From CAVQSS01 sp963746605 (lineage in GTDB: Bacteria > Desulfobacterota > RBG-13-43-22), in assembly GCA_963746605.1 (NCBI GenBank), contig CAVVCH010000002.1, positions 62,001-126,000 of the forward strand: 64,000 nt of DNA, written 5' to 3'. Within the stretch, counting starts at the first letter, position 1, and the number at the start of each line of letters is the position of its first letter. The position numbers and the translations under genes are program-made. The notes below the pieces were generated by a model. The model was not told the DNA's origin, made no database searches, and saw only the letters and a program-made list of their open reading frames with translations. This document shows positions 17,629-26,197 of this stretch, one piece after another.

Positions 17629-18409
17629 GGCTTTGTCCGGCTGCAGCCAGTTCCGCGGCCTTTTGGAGCGGATCAGGACTGCGCATCAGGGCCGTTCCCA
17701 CCAATACGGCCTGAACGCCCTTTCTTTTCAGCAGGCGAACGTCTTCGGAAGTGGAAATTCCACTTTCACTGACGACCGTCGTTCCTTCAGGGATCGCGGA
17801 CAGGAGATCCAGGGTCGTCTGGAGATGGACGGCAAAGGTCCGCAGGTCCCGGTTGTTAATGCCGATGATCTCCGCCCCGTTATCCAGGGCTTTAAACAAT
17901 TCCGGTTTGGAATGGACTTCGGTCAGGGCCGCCATTCCCCGTTCCCGGCAAAGATCGAGCATCCGCCGCAATTTTTTACCGGATAGACAGCGGGCGATGA
18001 GCAACAGGGCATCCGCGCCGTAGTGAAATGATTCCTCTATCTGGATTTCATCGAGGATGAAATCTTTACGAAGCAGGGGGAGCGAAACGGCCTTCTTCAA
18101 GGGAAGGAGGTCCCCCAGGTTTCCTCCGAAGAAACGCTTATCCGTTACCAGGGATATGGCCCGCGCCCCGGCCGCCGCATAATCATTGGCGATGGTTCGG
18201 GGATCCTCCCTTACCCGGATCATCCCGGCGGAAGGCGAGGCAAACTTGATTTCGGCAATGAGGGACGTTTCGCCCGGGAAGGAAAGAGCACCTTTGAAAT
18301 CCCGGATCGGCATGGGCGCAGGCGCCGTCCGGTAAAGCCGGCCATTTTTCTTCAACGCTTCCACTTCTTCTTTTTTCACGGCCAGGATTTCAGCCAAACG
18401 TGGGGGCAC
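17621..18409 (-). CDS. trpC: indole-3-glycerol phosphate synthase
   Basis: A 262-residue intact TIM-barrel enzyme. The N-terminal ILAVKKEEVEALKK helix, IAEIKFASPSAG with the catalytic Lys, LLRKDFILDEIQI, GINNRDLRTF and VSESGI are family signatures in the correct order. It closes the ring of carboxyphenylamino-deoxyribulose phosphate to indole-3-glycerol phosphate. It sits between trpGD and trpF with a 12-base gap upstream and an 8-base overlap downstream. Confidence 0.95.
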   Translation of the reverse strand: MPPRLAEILAVKKEEVEALKKNGRLYRTAPAPMPIRDFKGALSFPGETSLIAEIKFASPSAGMIRVREDPRTIANDYAAAGARAISLVTDKRFFGGNLGDLLPLKKAVSLPLLRKDFILDEIQIEESFHYGADALLLIARCLSGKKLRRMLDLCRERGMAALTEVHSKPELFKALDNGAEIIGINNRDLRTFAVHLQTTLDLLSAIPEGTTVVSESGISTSEDVRLLKRKGVQAVLVGTALMRSPDPLQKAAELAAAGQSHD

Positions 18410-18421
18410 GATTTCCTCCTA

Positions 18422-20090
18422 TTAGATGGCCTTTCGAAGGAATGGCCGGCATTCCTGGGAAAAGGAGATCAACTGTTCGAGCTTGTTTCTGGCCTGACCG
18501 GAATCGATGGACTGCTCGCCCCGCCGGAGGCCATCTTTAAAATCTTTATCCAACCCGGCCGCCATAAAAGCGGCGGCGGCATTCATCAAGACCATCTCCC
18601 GCTTCGGTCCCGGTTCCCCTTCCAGGATAGACCGGATGATCCGGGCGTTGGCGGCCGCGTCTCCGCCCCGGATCGACTCCAGGCCGGCCCGTTGGAACCC
18701 CAATTCCTCGGGTGTCAGCTCAAAGGTCCTGACCCGACTATCCTTAAGATGGGAAATCCGGGTCGGTCCACAGATGCTGATCTCATCCAGGGAGCCTTCG
18801 CCGCAGACTACGAAGGCCTCCCGGGTCCCCAACCGGTTGAGGACCTGGGCCAGTTTTTCAGTAAGCTCCGGAGCATAAACCCCCATCACCTGGGCCGAGG
18901 CCCCGGCGGGGTTGGTCAAGGGGCCGAGGAGGTTAAAAATGGTCCGCAGGCCGATCTCCTGCCGGGGTCCGGCCGCGTGTTTCATGGCGCTGTGAAAAAG
19001 GGGGGCGTACAGAAAACCGATCCCGCATTCCCTCAGACAGCGTTCCACGTCGGATCGGGTCAGGTCCAGGTTGACCCCGAGGCGTTCCAGCACGTCGGCG
19101 CTGCCGCAGAGGCTGGACACGGCCCGGTTGCCGTGTTTGGCCACCTTGACCCCGGCGCCGGCTGCTACCAGGGCCGTGGCAGTGGAAACATTGAAGGTTC
19201 GGGTCCCGTCTCCGCCGGTACCGCAGGTATCCAGAATGGTTTCCTCCTCGATGTTGATCTCGTCCCGGTCCAGGTTGACCGAATGATTGTTCAGGTTCAG
19301 GGCGCCGGCCCGGGCCCGCAGCGCTCGGGCCGCTCCGGTGATTTCCTCGACCGTCTCTCCCTTGATGCGCAGGGCCGTAATAAAGGCACCGATCTGAGCC
19401 GGAGTGGCCTGCCCGCTGATGATTTCCTCCATGGCCCGTTCCATTTCCTGTTCACCCAGGTCTTCCCCGCGGACCGCCTTGGCAATAGCGCTTCTAATTT
19501 CCATTTTTTCTTCCTCCTTTTCTTGAATGACGTTAAAGAAATTGTTGATCAACCGGCCCCCCTGTTCCGTCAGGATGGATTCCGGGTGGAACTGCACCCC
19601 TTCCACCGGATGGTCCCGATGACGGAGTCCCATGATCTCCCCTTGATCACTCCAGGCGCTGATTTCCAGACAGTCGGGCAACGTGTCCCGGTCCACAATC
19701 AGCGAATGATAGCGAATGGCTTCAAAGGGATTGGGGAGTCCCTGGTAAATGGTTCGTCCGTCGTGAAAGATCGGGCAGGTTTTTCCGTGCATGATCGCGT
19801 TCGGCCCGGACGACACGACCCCCGAACGAGAAAGCGATGGTCTGGTGGCCCAGGCAAACCCCCAGCATCGGAATGGTCTCATGGCATTTTCGGATCACCA
19901 CCGGGGTGTTGCCGGTCTCCCGGGGGGAGCAGGGGCCGGGGGACAGAAATATCGCCTCCCAACGGCGGGCCTGAATTTCTTCCAGGGTGATCTCATCCTT
20001 TCGCCGGACGAGGACCTGACGATCCTGCCCGGAGATTAATTGAACCAGGTTGAAGGTAAACGAGTCGTAGTGATCGATCATCAGGTTCAT
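18422..20090 (-). CDS. trpGD: anthranilate synthase glutaminase fused to anthranilate phosphoribosyltransferase, one frameshift
   Basis: The N-terminal part (MNLMIDHYDSFTFNLVQ, then GVCLGHQTIAFSFGG with the catalytic Cys) shifts frame near 19797 by one extra base (RVVRAER then IMHGK). It continues through HSLIVDRDTLPDC and QFHPESILTE (catalytic His-Glu). Without any stop it then enters a complete TrpD (from MEIRSAIAKAVRGED, with DTCGTGGDGTRTFN and KHGNRAVSSLCGSADVLE). So TrpG and TrpD are one polypeptide of about 555 residues, as in E. coli TrpGD. The start overlaps the trpE stop (ATGA). Confidence 0.9.
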
Positions 20091-21570
20091 GGGTCCAATC
20101 CTCGGGAGGCCAAGGACAGGGCCTCCATCAGCCCTTGGGCTTTGTTTAAGGTTTCCTGGTACTCGGATACCGGGTCGGAGTCGGCCACGATGCCCGCCCC
20201 GGCCTGGATAGCCAGGGTCCGGCCGTGAATCACGATGGTCCGGATGGTGATGCAGAAATCCATATTTCCGTTAAAGCTGAAATAGCCTACGGCCCCTCCG
20301 TAGGGACCCCGCGGTCCCGGTTCCAGTTCGTGAATGATTTCCATGGCCCGGATCTTGGGTGCGCCGGTCAGGGTCCCGGCCGGGAAGGCGGCCCGAAAGA
20401 CATCGAAACAGTCCTTCCCTTCGGCCACTTCGGCCCGTATATGGGAAACCAGATGCATCACATGGGAATACCGTTCCACGACCATCAATTCACTGACCTG
20501 GACCGTGCCGGTGCGGGCGATCCTTCCCAAATCGTTCCTTCCCAGATCCACGAGCATGATGTGTTCGGCCCGTTCCTTGGGATCTTCGAGGAGTTCCCTG
20601 GCCAGGTTTTTGTCCTCCGCCTCTCCGAACCCTCTTTTTCTGGTTCCGGCGATGGGCCTTACTTCCGCCCTGGTTCCCTCCTGGCGGACCAACACCTCCG
20701 GAGATGAACCGATTAAGACCAGGTCCTCCATTTTCAGATAGAAGAGATAAGGAGAGGGATTGATACGGCGCAGAGCCCGATAGAGCGTCCAGGGATCCGC
20801 CGGGGCCGGACCTTGGAACCGTTGGGAAAGGACTACCTGAATGACGTCACCGGAAACGATATACTCCTTGGCCCGCCGCACCAGGTCCTGGAAACACGCT
20901 CGGGGTCATCTGGGCTTGAAGCGACGGGGGCAGGGCTTCAGCGAGCGAGGTTTTCCTTTTCCCTCGGCGTTCGAATCCGGTTAACCAGTTGATCGATCTT
21001 CCGGAGCTGCTCCGTATAAAGCGCTTTTAGATCCGTTTTTCCTTCCGTATAGGCACAGGCCACTATCGTGATCGTCTGCCGGAGATGATCGAAAATCATC
21101 AAGGTATCGGTGACCAGGAAGACGGCCTCGTCTTTCCAGGGGCCTCCCTGTTTCCGGGGCGGTAACTTCTCAAGAAATCCGGCCAGTTCATAGCCGAAGA
21201 AACCCACGGCGCCGCCATAAAAACGGGGCAAACCCGGAACCGGAACCGGGCGGTAACGGCCTAACAAATCCTTCAGGCATCCCAGAGGATCCCCGTGATG
21301 AGGCTCCCGGCGGACCACTCCTTTTTCCTGAATCAGCATCTCATCTCCCCGGACCGTAAAGACCAGCTCCGGGTCGGTTCCCAGGAATGAGTAGCGCCCC
21401 CATTTTTCCCCTCCTTCCAAACTTTCCAGGAGGAAATGATAGGGGGAGCCTCCCAATTTTCTGAGGAGAGACACCGGTGTTTCCAGGTCACCGAGGATCT
21501 CCCGGTAGATAGGGATCAGGTTTCCCTGTGCGGAAAGTTTCTCAAAAGTTGGAAAATCCGGCGTGAACAT
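20087..21570 (-). CDS. trpE: anthranilate synthase component I, two frameshifts in the linker
   Basis: I place the start at 21570 (MFTPDFPTFEKL, after GGAAGG); the longer start would lie inside the terminator hairpin. The N-terminal half has the LLES...GRYSFLG motif that contributes to Trp feedback binding. The C-terminal half has the chorismate-binding core (GDVIQVVLSQRF, GTRKRGF, DLGRNDLGR, GTLTGAPKIRAMEI, GGAVGYF). Between them the frame breaks at a CGCT tandem duplication (20940-20947) and an AAA run (20892-20894); correcting both gives a continuous linker LPPSLQAQMTPSVFQDLV. It is the first structural gene after the leader. Confidence 0.9.
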
Positions 21571-21591
21571 AAAATGTTTTCCTTCCGAAAT

Positions 21592-21683
21592 AAAAAAAAG
21601 GCCGTGAGGGTTCACGGCCTTTTTTTTATAGGTACAAATAAAAAAAGCCGTGGAGAACCGGAGCGGCTCTCCACGGCTTTTTA
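21592..21683 (-). promoter_or_regulatory. tandem attenuator/terminator hairpins of the trp leader
   Basis: Read on the minus strand, hairpin 1 has arms GCCGTGGAGA/TCTCCACGGC followed by seven T, and hairpin 2 has arms GGCCGTGA/TCACGGCC followed by eight or more T, directly before trpE. The 3' arm of hairpin 1 plus its T run (CACGGCTTTTTT) can pair with the A run and 5' arm of hairpin 2, giving mutually exclusive structures. This is the layout expected for transcription attenuation controlled by translation of the leader peptide at 21772-21698. Confidence 0.8.
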
Positions 21684-21697
21684 GTTATTGGCTTTGC

Positions 21698-21772
21698 TTA
21701 GCGGTGGACGAACCCCTCCCTTGAATTCTGCCACCACCACCAGTTGTTTTTTAAAGTATAAAGGGATTCCAT
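21698..21772 (-). CDS. trpL: trp operon leader peptide with four consecutive Trp codons
   Basis: A 24-codon frame on the minus strand encodes MESLYTLKNNWWWWQNSREG and four more residues, with Trp11-Trp14 encoded by four TGG in a row. It starts 30 bases after a consensus-like -10 element and stops 15 bases before the first attenuator hairpin. Tandem Trp codons ahead of a terminator and trpE are the classic signature of ribosome-mediated attenuation: with enough charged tRNA-Trp the ribosome completes the leader and transcription ends. Confidence 0.9.
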   Translation of the reverse strand: MESLYTLKNNWWWWQNSREGFVHR

Positions 21773-21801
21773 AAAAGTTCTTTGCAAAAAAATTGGATTA
21801 A

Positions 21802-21830
21802 AGAATAGCAGACTGGCTCATCCTTGTCAA
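21802..21830 (-). promoter_or_regulatory. trp operon promoter
   Basis: On the minus strand TTGACA (21830-21825), a 17-base spacer and TATTCT (21807-21802) form a sigma-70-type promoter, placed about 30 bases upstream of the Trp leader ATG. The -35 region lies in one arm of the inverted repeat shared with the aro promoter. Confidence 0.75.
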
Positions 21831-21872
21831 TCTTTTTTTGAAATGACGAAAAAAAAGATTGACAAGGCTGAG
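21817..21872. repeat. inverted repeat holding the -35 elements of both divergent promoters
   Basis: The arm CTCATCCTTGTCAATCTTTTT (shown in part, from 21817) is repeated inverted at 21851-21872 (AAAAAAGATTGACAAGGCTGAG) with one mismatch, around a 12-base centre. Each arm contains one TTGACA. It could be an operator for a dimeric regulator or the product of promoter duplication by inversion. Confidence 0.75.
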
Positions 21873-21887
21873 GGTACCGTCTATCTT
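21859..21887 (+). promoter_or_regulatory. aro operon promoter
   Basis: TTGACA at 21859-21864, a 17-base spacer and TATCTT at 21882-21887 give a sigma-70-type promoter 42 bases upstream of the aromatic leader peptide. It mirrors the trp promoter across the inverted repeat. Confidence 0.7.
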
Positions 21888-21928
21888 GTTATACAGCCTT
21901 AATGAAGAACAAGGAAGACATAAACACC

Positions 21929-22003
21929 ATGATCAGCCGTCAGTCCCAACAAGATTTTTATTACTTTTATTACTGGCCGGGGACCCGTCTGCTCATGGAT
22001 TGA
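21929..22003 (+). CDS. aro operon leader peptide with a Phe-Tyr-Tyr-Phe-Tyr-Tyr-Trp run
   Basis: The frame starts at the ATG preceded by AAGGAAG and encodes 24 residues beginning MISRQSQQD, then seven aromatic residues in a row (FYYFYYW, residues 10-16) and PGTRLLMD before TGA. An upstream in-frame ATG at 21902 is a weaker alternative. The stop lies 21 bases before a terminator hairpin and the first enzyme gene is aroK. The peptide matches the length and layout of the divergent Trp leader. It should let the ribosome sense charging of Phe, Tyr and Trp tRNAs together, which fits control of the common chorismate pathway. The family is not one I can name. Confidence 0.85.
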   Translation: MISRQSQQDFYYFYYWPGTRLLMD

Positions 22004-22023
22004 TTTCTTTTTTTTCGAAATTC

Positions 22024-22062
22024 AAAAGCCGTGGGCGGATTAAAGCTCACGGCTTTTTTTTT
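22024..22062 (+). terminator. attenuator terminator of the aro operon
   Basis: Arms AAAGCCGTG and CACGGCTTT with a 14-base loop, followed by a run of nine T, lie between the FYYFYYW leader and aroK. The arm sequence GCCGTG/CACGGC is shared with the trp hairpins and with the one before aroF. Confidence 0.85.
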
Positions 22063-22140
22063 GGTCCTGGGCCGGAAACGGCCCTGGCGCTTCTCAAGCG
22101 TCTTAGGCCTGAGAAAAATCAAGGATCGGGGAATAGGGCC

Positions 22141-22683
22141 ATGAACATCGTGCTCGTCGGCGCTCGCTGCAGCGGGAAAACTACCGTCGGAAAGATCTTG
22201 TCCGCTATGACCGGAAAAGTATTCCTGGACACGGATACCCTGGTGGAAGAAAAGGCGGGGTCTTCGATCGAAGCGCTTATTGCCGCCAGGGGATGGGAAG
22301 CCTTCCGGGATTTTGAAAGGCAGGCGGTCAAGGTCGTGTCCGAGAGGGACAACCAGATCATTGCCACGGGCGGCGGAGTGGTCCTGGATGAGGTGAATGT
22401 GAATCAGTTGGCCCCCAACGCCCGGGTCGTCTGGCTGGATGGAAAAGCTGAAGTTTTGAGGCAGAGGATGGAAGCGGAAGAGCAATCGGGTAAACGTCGG
22501 CCTTCGCTCACCGGCATGGATCCTTTGCAGGAGATCACCGAGGTTCTCATCGTCCGGGAACCTTTTTACGGGCGGGCCTCGACCCTACGGGTGGATACCA
22601 CCGGCCTTTCCCCCGACGAGGTGGCCTCAGTGATCGTTCAAGCTATGGACGAAAAAGAAGAGGGATCGGCTCATGGCGGGTAA
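22141..22683 (+). CDS. aroK: shikimate kinase
   Basis: A 180-residue P-loop kinase that phosphorylates shikimate. I start it at ATG 22141 (MNIVLVGARCSGKTTVGK); the much longer open frame upstream reads through the leader and terminator and is not a real extension. Walker A (GARCSGKTT), the DTDTLVEEKAG motif with the magnesium/shikimate Asp, FRDFE and ATGGGVV are all present. It overlaps aroC by 11 bases and is the first enzyme gene of the attenuated aro operon. Confidence 0.93.
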   Translation: MNIVLVGARCSGKTTVGKILSAMTGKVFLDTDTLVEEKAGSSIEALIAARGWEAFRDFERQAVKVVSERDNQIIATGGGVVLDEVNVNQLAPNARVVWLDGKAEVLRQRMEAEEQSGKRRPSLTGMDPLQEITEVLIVREPFYGRASTLRVDTTGLSPDEVASVIVQAMDEKEEGSAHGG

Positions 22684-23779
22684 TTCCTTCGGAGTAGTTT
22701 TTAAAATTACCACCTTTGGGGAATCCCATGGTGCGGGGATCGGGGTGGTTGTCGATGGCTGTCCTTCCCGGATAGCCTTATCCCCGGAGGACTTTGTCCC
22801 GGCCATGGCCCGGCGTCGTCCCGGACGGACCCCTCTCGATACGCCCCGCCGGGAAGAAGACCGGGTGGAAATCCTCTCCGGGGTTTTCGAGGGCCAGACC
22901 ACCGGCGCCCCGATCGCCCTTTTTATTCGCAACCGGGATGCCGACAGCCGGCCCTATGAAGTCCTGCGAAACACTTTTCGGCCCGGCCACGCCGACTACA
23001 GTTATTTCCGCAAATACGGCCACTTTGATTTCCGGGGCGGCGGCCGATCGTCGGCCCGGGAAACCGCGGCCCGGGTGGCGGCCGGTGTGGTGGCTCAAAA
23101 GATCCTGGATCCGGCAGGGATTCATGTGGCGGCCTGGACCCTGGAATTGGGCGGGATCCGGGCTCGAAAAAATATTCCCGGAGCCGTCGAGAGTAATCCT
23201 TTTTTCTGCCCCGATCCCGATGTGGTGCCGGAGATGGAAGCGGCCCTCAAAAGGTCCCGGGAAGAGCACGACTCCTTGGGGGGGATCGTGGAGGTCCGGG
23301 TCTTGGGCTGCCCCCCCGGGCTGGGAGAGCCGGTGTTCGACAAATTGGATGCCGACCTGGCTCGAGCCGTTATGTCGGTGGGCGCGGTCAAAGGGGTTGA
23401 AATCGGAGCAGGTTTTGCAGCGGCCCGACTCACCGGTTCGGAAAACAACGATCCCCTGATCCCCGAGGGCTTCCGGACAAACCGGGCCGGCGGTATTCTG
23501 GGAGGAATTTCCAACGGCGACGAAATTGTCCTGCGGGCGGCGATCAAGCCCATCCCTTCCATCAAAAGGGAACAGGATACCATCACCAGGGATGGGGAGG
23601 CCGTTACACTCCGTCTGGAAGGCCGGTACGATATTTCGGCTGTCCCCCGAGTGGTCCCGGTCCTGGAGGCGATGACTCGGATCGTACTGACGGATCACCT
23701 GCTGCGCTTTCGAGCCGTCACCTCGGAAGAGTCTTTCTTGGACCGCAGAGCAATAGGGATCACTGCCGATCGAGGATGA
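22673..23779 (+). CDS. aroC: chorismate synthase
   Basis: A 368-residue FMN-dependent lyase that makes chorismate from EPSP. Signatures are the N-terminal FGESHGAGIGVVVDGCP, the RRPGRTPLDTPRREEDRVE segment, RPGHADYSYFRKYG, the GGGRSSARETAARVAAG motif and the C-terminal RIVLTDHLLR. The length agrees with bacterial AroC. It starts inside the end of aroK and ends 4 bases before the ATG of the next leader peptide. Confidence 0.96.
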   Translation: MAGNSFGVVFKITTFGESHGAGIGVVVDGCPSRIALSPEDFVPAMARRRPGRTPLDTPRREEDRVEILSGVFEGQTTGAPIALFIRNRDADSRPYEVLRNTFRPGHADYSYFRKYGHFDFRGGGRSSARETAARVAAGVVAQKILDPAGIHVAAWTLELGGIRARKNIPGAVESNPFFCPDPDVVPEMEAALKRSREEHDSLGGIVEVRVLGCPPGLGEPVFDKLDADLARAVMSVGAVKGVEIGAGFAAARLTGSENNDPLIPEGFRTNRAGGILGGISNGDEIVLRAAIKPIPSIKREQDTITRDGEAVTLRLEGRYDISAVPRVVPVLEAMTRIVLTDHLLRFRAVTSEESFLDRRAIGITADRG

Positions 23780-23783
23780 AACG

Positions 23784-23867
23784 ATGAGGAATTTTTTCGA
23801 TAGCGGTCAGTACTGGTATTACTTTTTTAACTGGACAGGTCCGCCCCGGCAAGCTGCTTGGATAGGC
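23784..23867 (+). promoter_or_regulatory. third aromatic-rich leader, upstream of DAHP synthase
   Basis: Four bases after the aroC stop a frame begins MRNFFDSGQYWYYFFNWTG: nine of the first 17 residues are Phe, Tyr or Trp. A terminator hairpin follows. Unlike the two other leaders the frame has no stop before the hairpin and stays open into aroF; a one-base shift after the aromatic run would give a stop at 23863 (GGA TAG), so the lost stop may be a sequencing indel. I infer a second, internal attenuator that tunes aroF and downstream genes to aromatic amino acid supply. Confidence 0.7.
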
Positions 23868-23902
23868 AAAGGCCGTGGGCGGGGAAGTCCACGGCCTTTT
23901 TT
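23868..23902 (+). terminator. attenuator terminator before aroF
   Basis: Arms AAAGGCCGTGG and CCACGGCCTTT with a short GC-rich loop are followed by a T run. It belongs to the same hairpin family as those in the trp and aro leaders. Confidence 0.8.
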
Positions 23903-23915
23903 ATTCAAACGCGGA

Positions 23916-23985
23916 GTCATCCCGGCGAAAGCCGGGATCCAGGTATCCCAAGCCTGCTGGATGCCGGATCGGGTCCGGCATGACG
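23916..23985. repeat. dispersed palindromic repeat (CCCGGCGAAAGCCGGG type)
   Basis: GTCATCCCGGCGAAAGCCGG, a CTGGATGCCGGATCGGGTCC stretch and CATGACG form a pair of hairpins bounded by inverted TCATxC/GCATGA ends. This is a widespread proteobacterial intergenic repeat type. It lies between the leader terminator and aroF, and translates in frame as the well-known spurious peptide VIPAKAGIQ. Confidence 0.65.
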
Positions 23986-24062
23986 AAAAGACCACAGACC
24001 CAATGGCAAAAAATTTGTTTCATCGGTTTAAACAAGGGAATCAGCTCCAAGGAGAAGGAACC

Positions 24063-24935
24063 ATGAATCAGCTCAAACTCAGCATAAAAAACGGTAATCC
24101 GGATAAACGGACGGTTGTCAGCGTCGGTTCGGTTAAGGTCGGAGAGGACTTTGTAGTCATCGCCGGACCCTGCAGCGTGGAAAGCGAAGAGCAGGCCCTT
24201 CAGACCGCCCGGGCGGTAAAAATGGCGGGGGCCAACATGCTTCGGGGAGGAGCCTTCAAACCCCGGACTTCTCCGTATGACTTCCAGGGATTGGGGCTCA
24301 AGGGTTTGAAGATTTTGGAAAAGGCCAAAAAGGAGACCGGTCTGCCGGTGGTCACCGAGGTAACCGACCCCCGGGATGTTTCCTGGGTCAGCGAATATGC
24401 GGACGTCCTGCAGATCGGCACCCGCAACATGCAAAATTATTCACTGCTTAAGGAAGTAGGCAAGATGAATAAACCGGTGCTCCTGAAAAGGGGCATGTAC
24501 TCCACGCTGAAAGAATGGCTGAGCTGTGCCGAGTATATCCTGGCGGGCGGTAACTCTCAGGTTATTCTTTGTGAGCGCGGGATCCGGACCTTCGAAACCT
24601 ATACCCGCAACACACTGGATTTGAGCATCGTCCCCGCTGTCAAAGAGATTTCCCACCTGCCGATCATCGTCGACCCGTCCCACGGTACCGGACGATTGAG
24701 CCTGATTGAGCCCATGAGCCTGGCGGCCCTGGCCGCGGGAGCAGACGGGATCATCGTGGAAGTCCATTACAATCCGGCCGAGGCCCTCTGCGACAAGGAC
24801 CAGGCCATGTCGCCGGTTCTGTTTACTAAAATGATGAACAAACTGCGAGGTCTGAAGGAGGCCTTGGAGGACCGAGAGCCGCTGGGTACGGCCGGGAAAG
24901 CGGGGGCGCTGTCCCTGGCCGTGGCGGGTCGTTAA
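24063..24935 (+). CDS. aroF: 3-deoxy-7-phosphoheptulonate synthase (DAHP synthase, type I beta)
   Basis: I start at ATG 24063 (MNQLKLSIKNG), preceded by AAGGAGAAGGAACC; the longer open frame includes leader and repeat DNA. The core has IAGPCSVES, GAFKPRTSPYDFQG, IGTRNMQN, LLKRGM, ILCERGIRTFE and DPSHGTGR, which is the KDO8P-synthase-like DAHP synthase subfamily. With 290 residues it has no ACT or chorismate mutase regulatory domain in recognisable form, so feedback control may rest mainly on the upstream attenuators. It catalyses the first committed step of the shikimate pathway. Confidence 0.93.
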   Translation: MNQLKLSIKNGNPDKRTVVSVGSVKVGEDFVVIAGPCSVESEEQALQTARAVKMAGANMLRGGAFKPRTSPYDFQGLGLKGLKILEKAKKETGLPVVTEVTDPRDVSWVSEYADVLQIGTRNMQNYSLLKEVGKMNKPVLLKRGMYSTLKEWLSCAEYILAGGNSQVILCERGIRTFETYTRNTLDLSIVPAVKEISHLPIIVDPSHGTGRLSLIEPMSLAALAAGADGIIVEVHYNPAEALCDKDQAMSPVLFTKMMNKLRGLKEALEDREPLGTAGKAGALSLAVAGR

Positions 24936-24944
24936 AGCAAACCA

Positions 24945-25964
24945 GTGCCGGTATTAACGATACAGGGCCGGATGGGGGATTCAACCCTGCTGATCGGGGA
25001 AAGCCTTCAGCGCCTCTCCGGGTATCTCCCTTCCGGTAAAACCGTACTTATCACCGATGCCAACGTCAGGGAAGCGTACGAGCGGTTTTTTCCGCCGGCG
25101 GAGGTCATCGAGATCGGTACGGGGGAGGGGAACAAAAACCTCACGACGGTAGGCCGGGTTTATGAGGCCCTGGTCCGCTGCGAAGCCGATCGAACTTCCT
25201 TCATTGTGGGCATCGGCGGGGGGATCGTCTGTGATGTAACCGGTTATGCCGCTTCAACCTACCTGCGGGGTCTGAAATTCGGCTTCGTGGCCTCCACGCT
25301 GCTGGCCCAGGTGGATGCCGCGGTCGGCGGGAAAAACGGGGTCAATTGGGAAGGCTATAAGAATATGATCGGGGTATTCAATCAACCCGATTTCGTGATC
25401 TGCGATCCGATTCTGCTGCGGACCCTGCCTCGAAAAGAAATCCTTTCCGGGATGGCGGAGGTCGTTAAACACGCCCTGATTGGGGATGCCGGTTTGTTTG
25501 GCTATCTGGAAGAAAACATTTCGGGGGTGTTGGATCTTCGGCCGGAAGTGATGGAAAGACTGGTATTTGATTCGGTGACGATTAAATCCTCCATTGTCAA
25601 CCGGGACGAGCGGGAGAAGGGCGAGAGGCGGCTGCTCAATTGCGGGCATACCTTCGGACACGCCCTCGAGAAGGTTACCGGCGTTTCCCACGGGGAGGCG
25701 GTCAGCGCCGGACTGGTGTTAGCGGCGGCAATTTCCGAACAAAAAGGCTATTTGTCGAACGAGGACCGGAAAAGGATTGAAAAGCTACTCTCCGACCTGG
25801 GGCTGCCGCTGCAACTTCCCTGCCCGAAAGAGAAACTCCTGGAGGCCCTGAGAAAAGATAAAAAACGAGAAGGGGACAGGGTCCATTTTGTTTTTTTAGC
25901 GGCCCTGGGCCGGGCCGTGGTGGAAGAGATTTCTTTCGAGGAATTGGAGGAGTTTCTTTCCTGA
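24945..25964 (+). CDS. aroB: 3-dehydroquinate synthase
   Basis: A 339-residue NAD- and metal-dependent enzyme that cyclises DAHP. It begins with GTG 9 bases after aroF. GIGGGIVCDVTGYAAS, FVASTLLAQVDAAVGGKNGVN and LNCGHTFGHALE (metal-binding His) are diagnostic. Spacing indicates the same transcript as aroF. Confidence 0.95.
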   Translation: MPVLTIQGRMGDSTLLIGESLQRLSGYLPSGKTVLITDANVREAYERFFPPAEVIEIGTGEGNKNLTTVGRVYEALVRCEADRTSFIVGIGGGIVCDVTGYAASTYLRGLKFGFVASTLLAQVDAAVGGKNGVNWEGYKNMIGVFNQPDFVICDPILLRTLPRKEILSGMAEVVKHALIGDAGLFGYLEENISGVLDLRPEVMERLVFDSVTIKSSIVNRDEREKGERRLLNCGHTFGHALEKVTGVSHGEAVSAGLVLAAAISEQKGYLSNEDRKRIEKLLSDLGLPLQLPCPKEKLLEALRKDKKREGDRVHFVFLAALGRAVVEEISFEELEEFLS

Positions 25965-26034
25965 GCGGAAAGGAATGCAAAAAATTGATTTGAAATATAA
26001 TCAGACGCCATTTTAAACGTCTTTGTCTTGGGAA

Positions 26035-26123
26035 GTCATGCCGGACTTGATCCGGTATCCAGGGCTTTTGACGCTTTGCCGGGGCCTGGATTCCGGATCG
26101 CGCTTCGCTTGTCCGGAATGACG
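26035..26123. repeat. dispersed palindromic repeat between aroB and pheA
   Basis: GTCATGCCGGACTTGATCCG, a CCAGGGCTTTTG...CCTGGATTCCGG pair and a terminal GGAATGACG form a two-hairpin element of the same general type as that at 23916-23985. Confidence 0.6.
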
Positions 26124-26197
26124 ATCGATGGTTTACTCCATTTCATAAGCTTCGGGGTCCCCCCCCGGTATGGTGGATTAATGAGAAAGGTAACCGA

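Noticed and set aside
21859..22140. A 94-residue N-terminal extension of shikimate kinase
   Set aside because: The extension covers the promoter, leader peptide and terminator and has no relation to kinases; AroK begins at 22141 right before its P-loop.
23784..24062. A real leader-AroF fusion protein
   Set aside because: The extension includes the terminator hairpin and a dispersed repeat, and a strong ribosome site precedes the ATG at 24063; I keep it only as a question in the findings.
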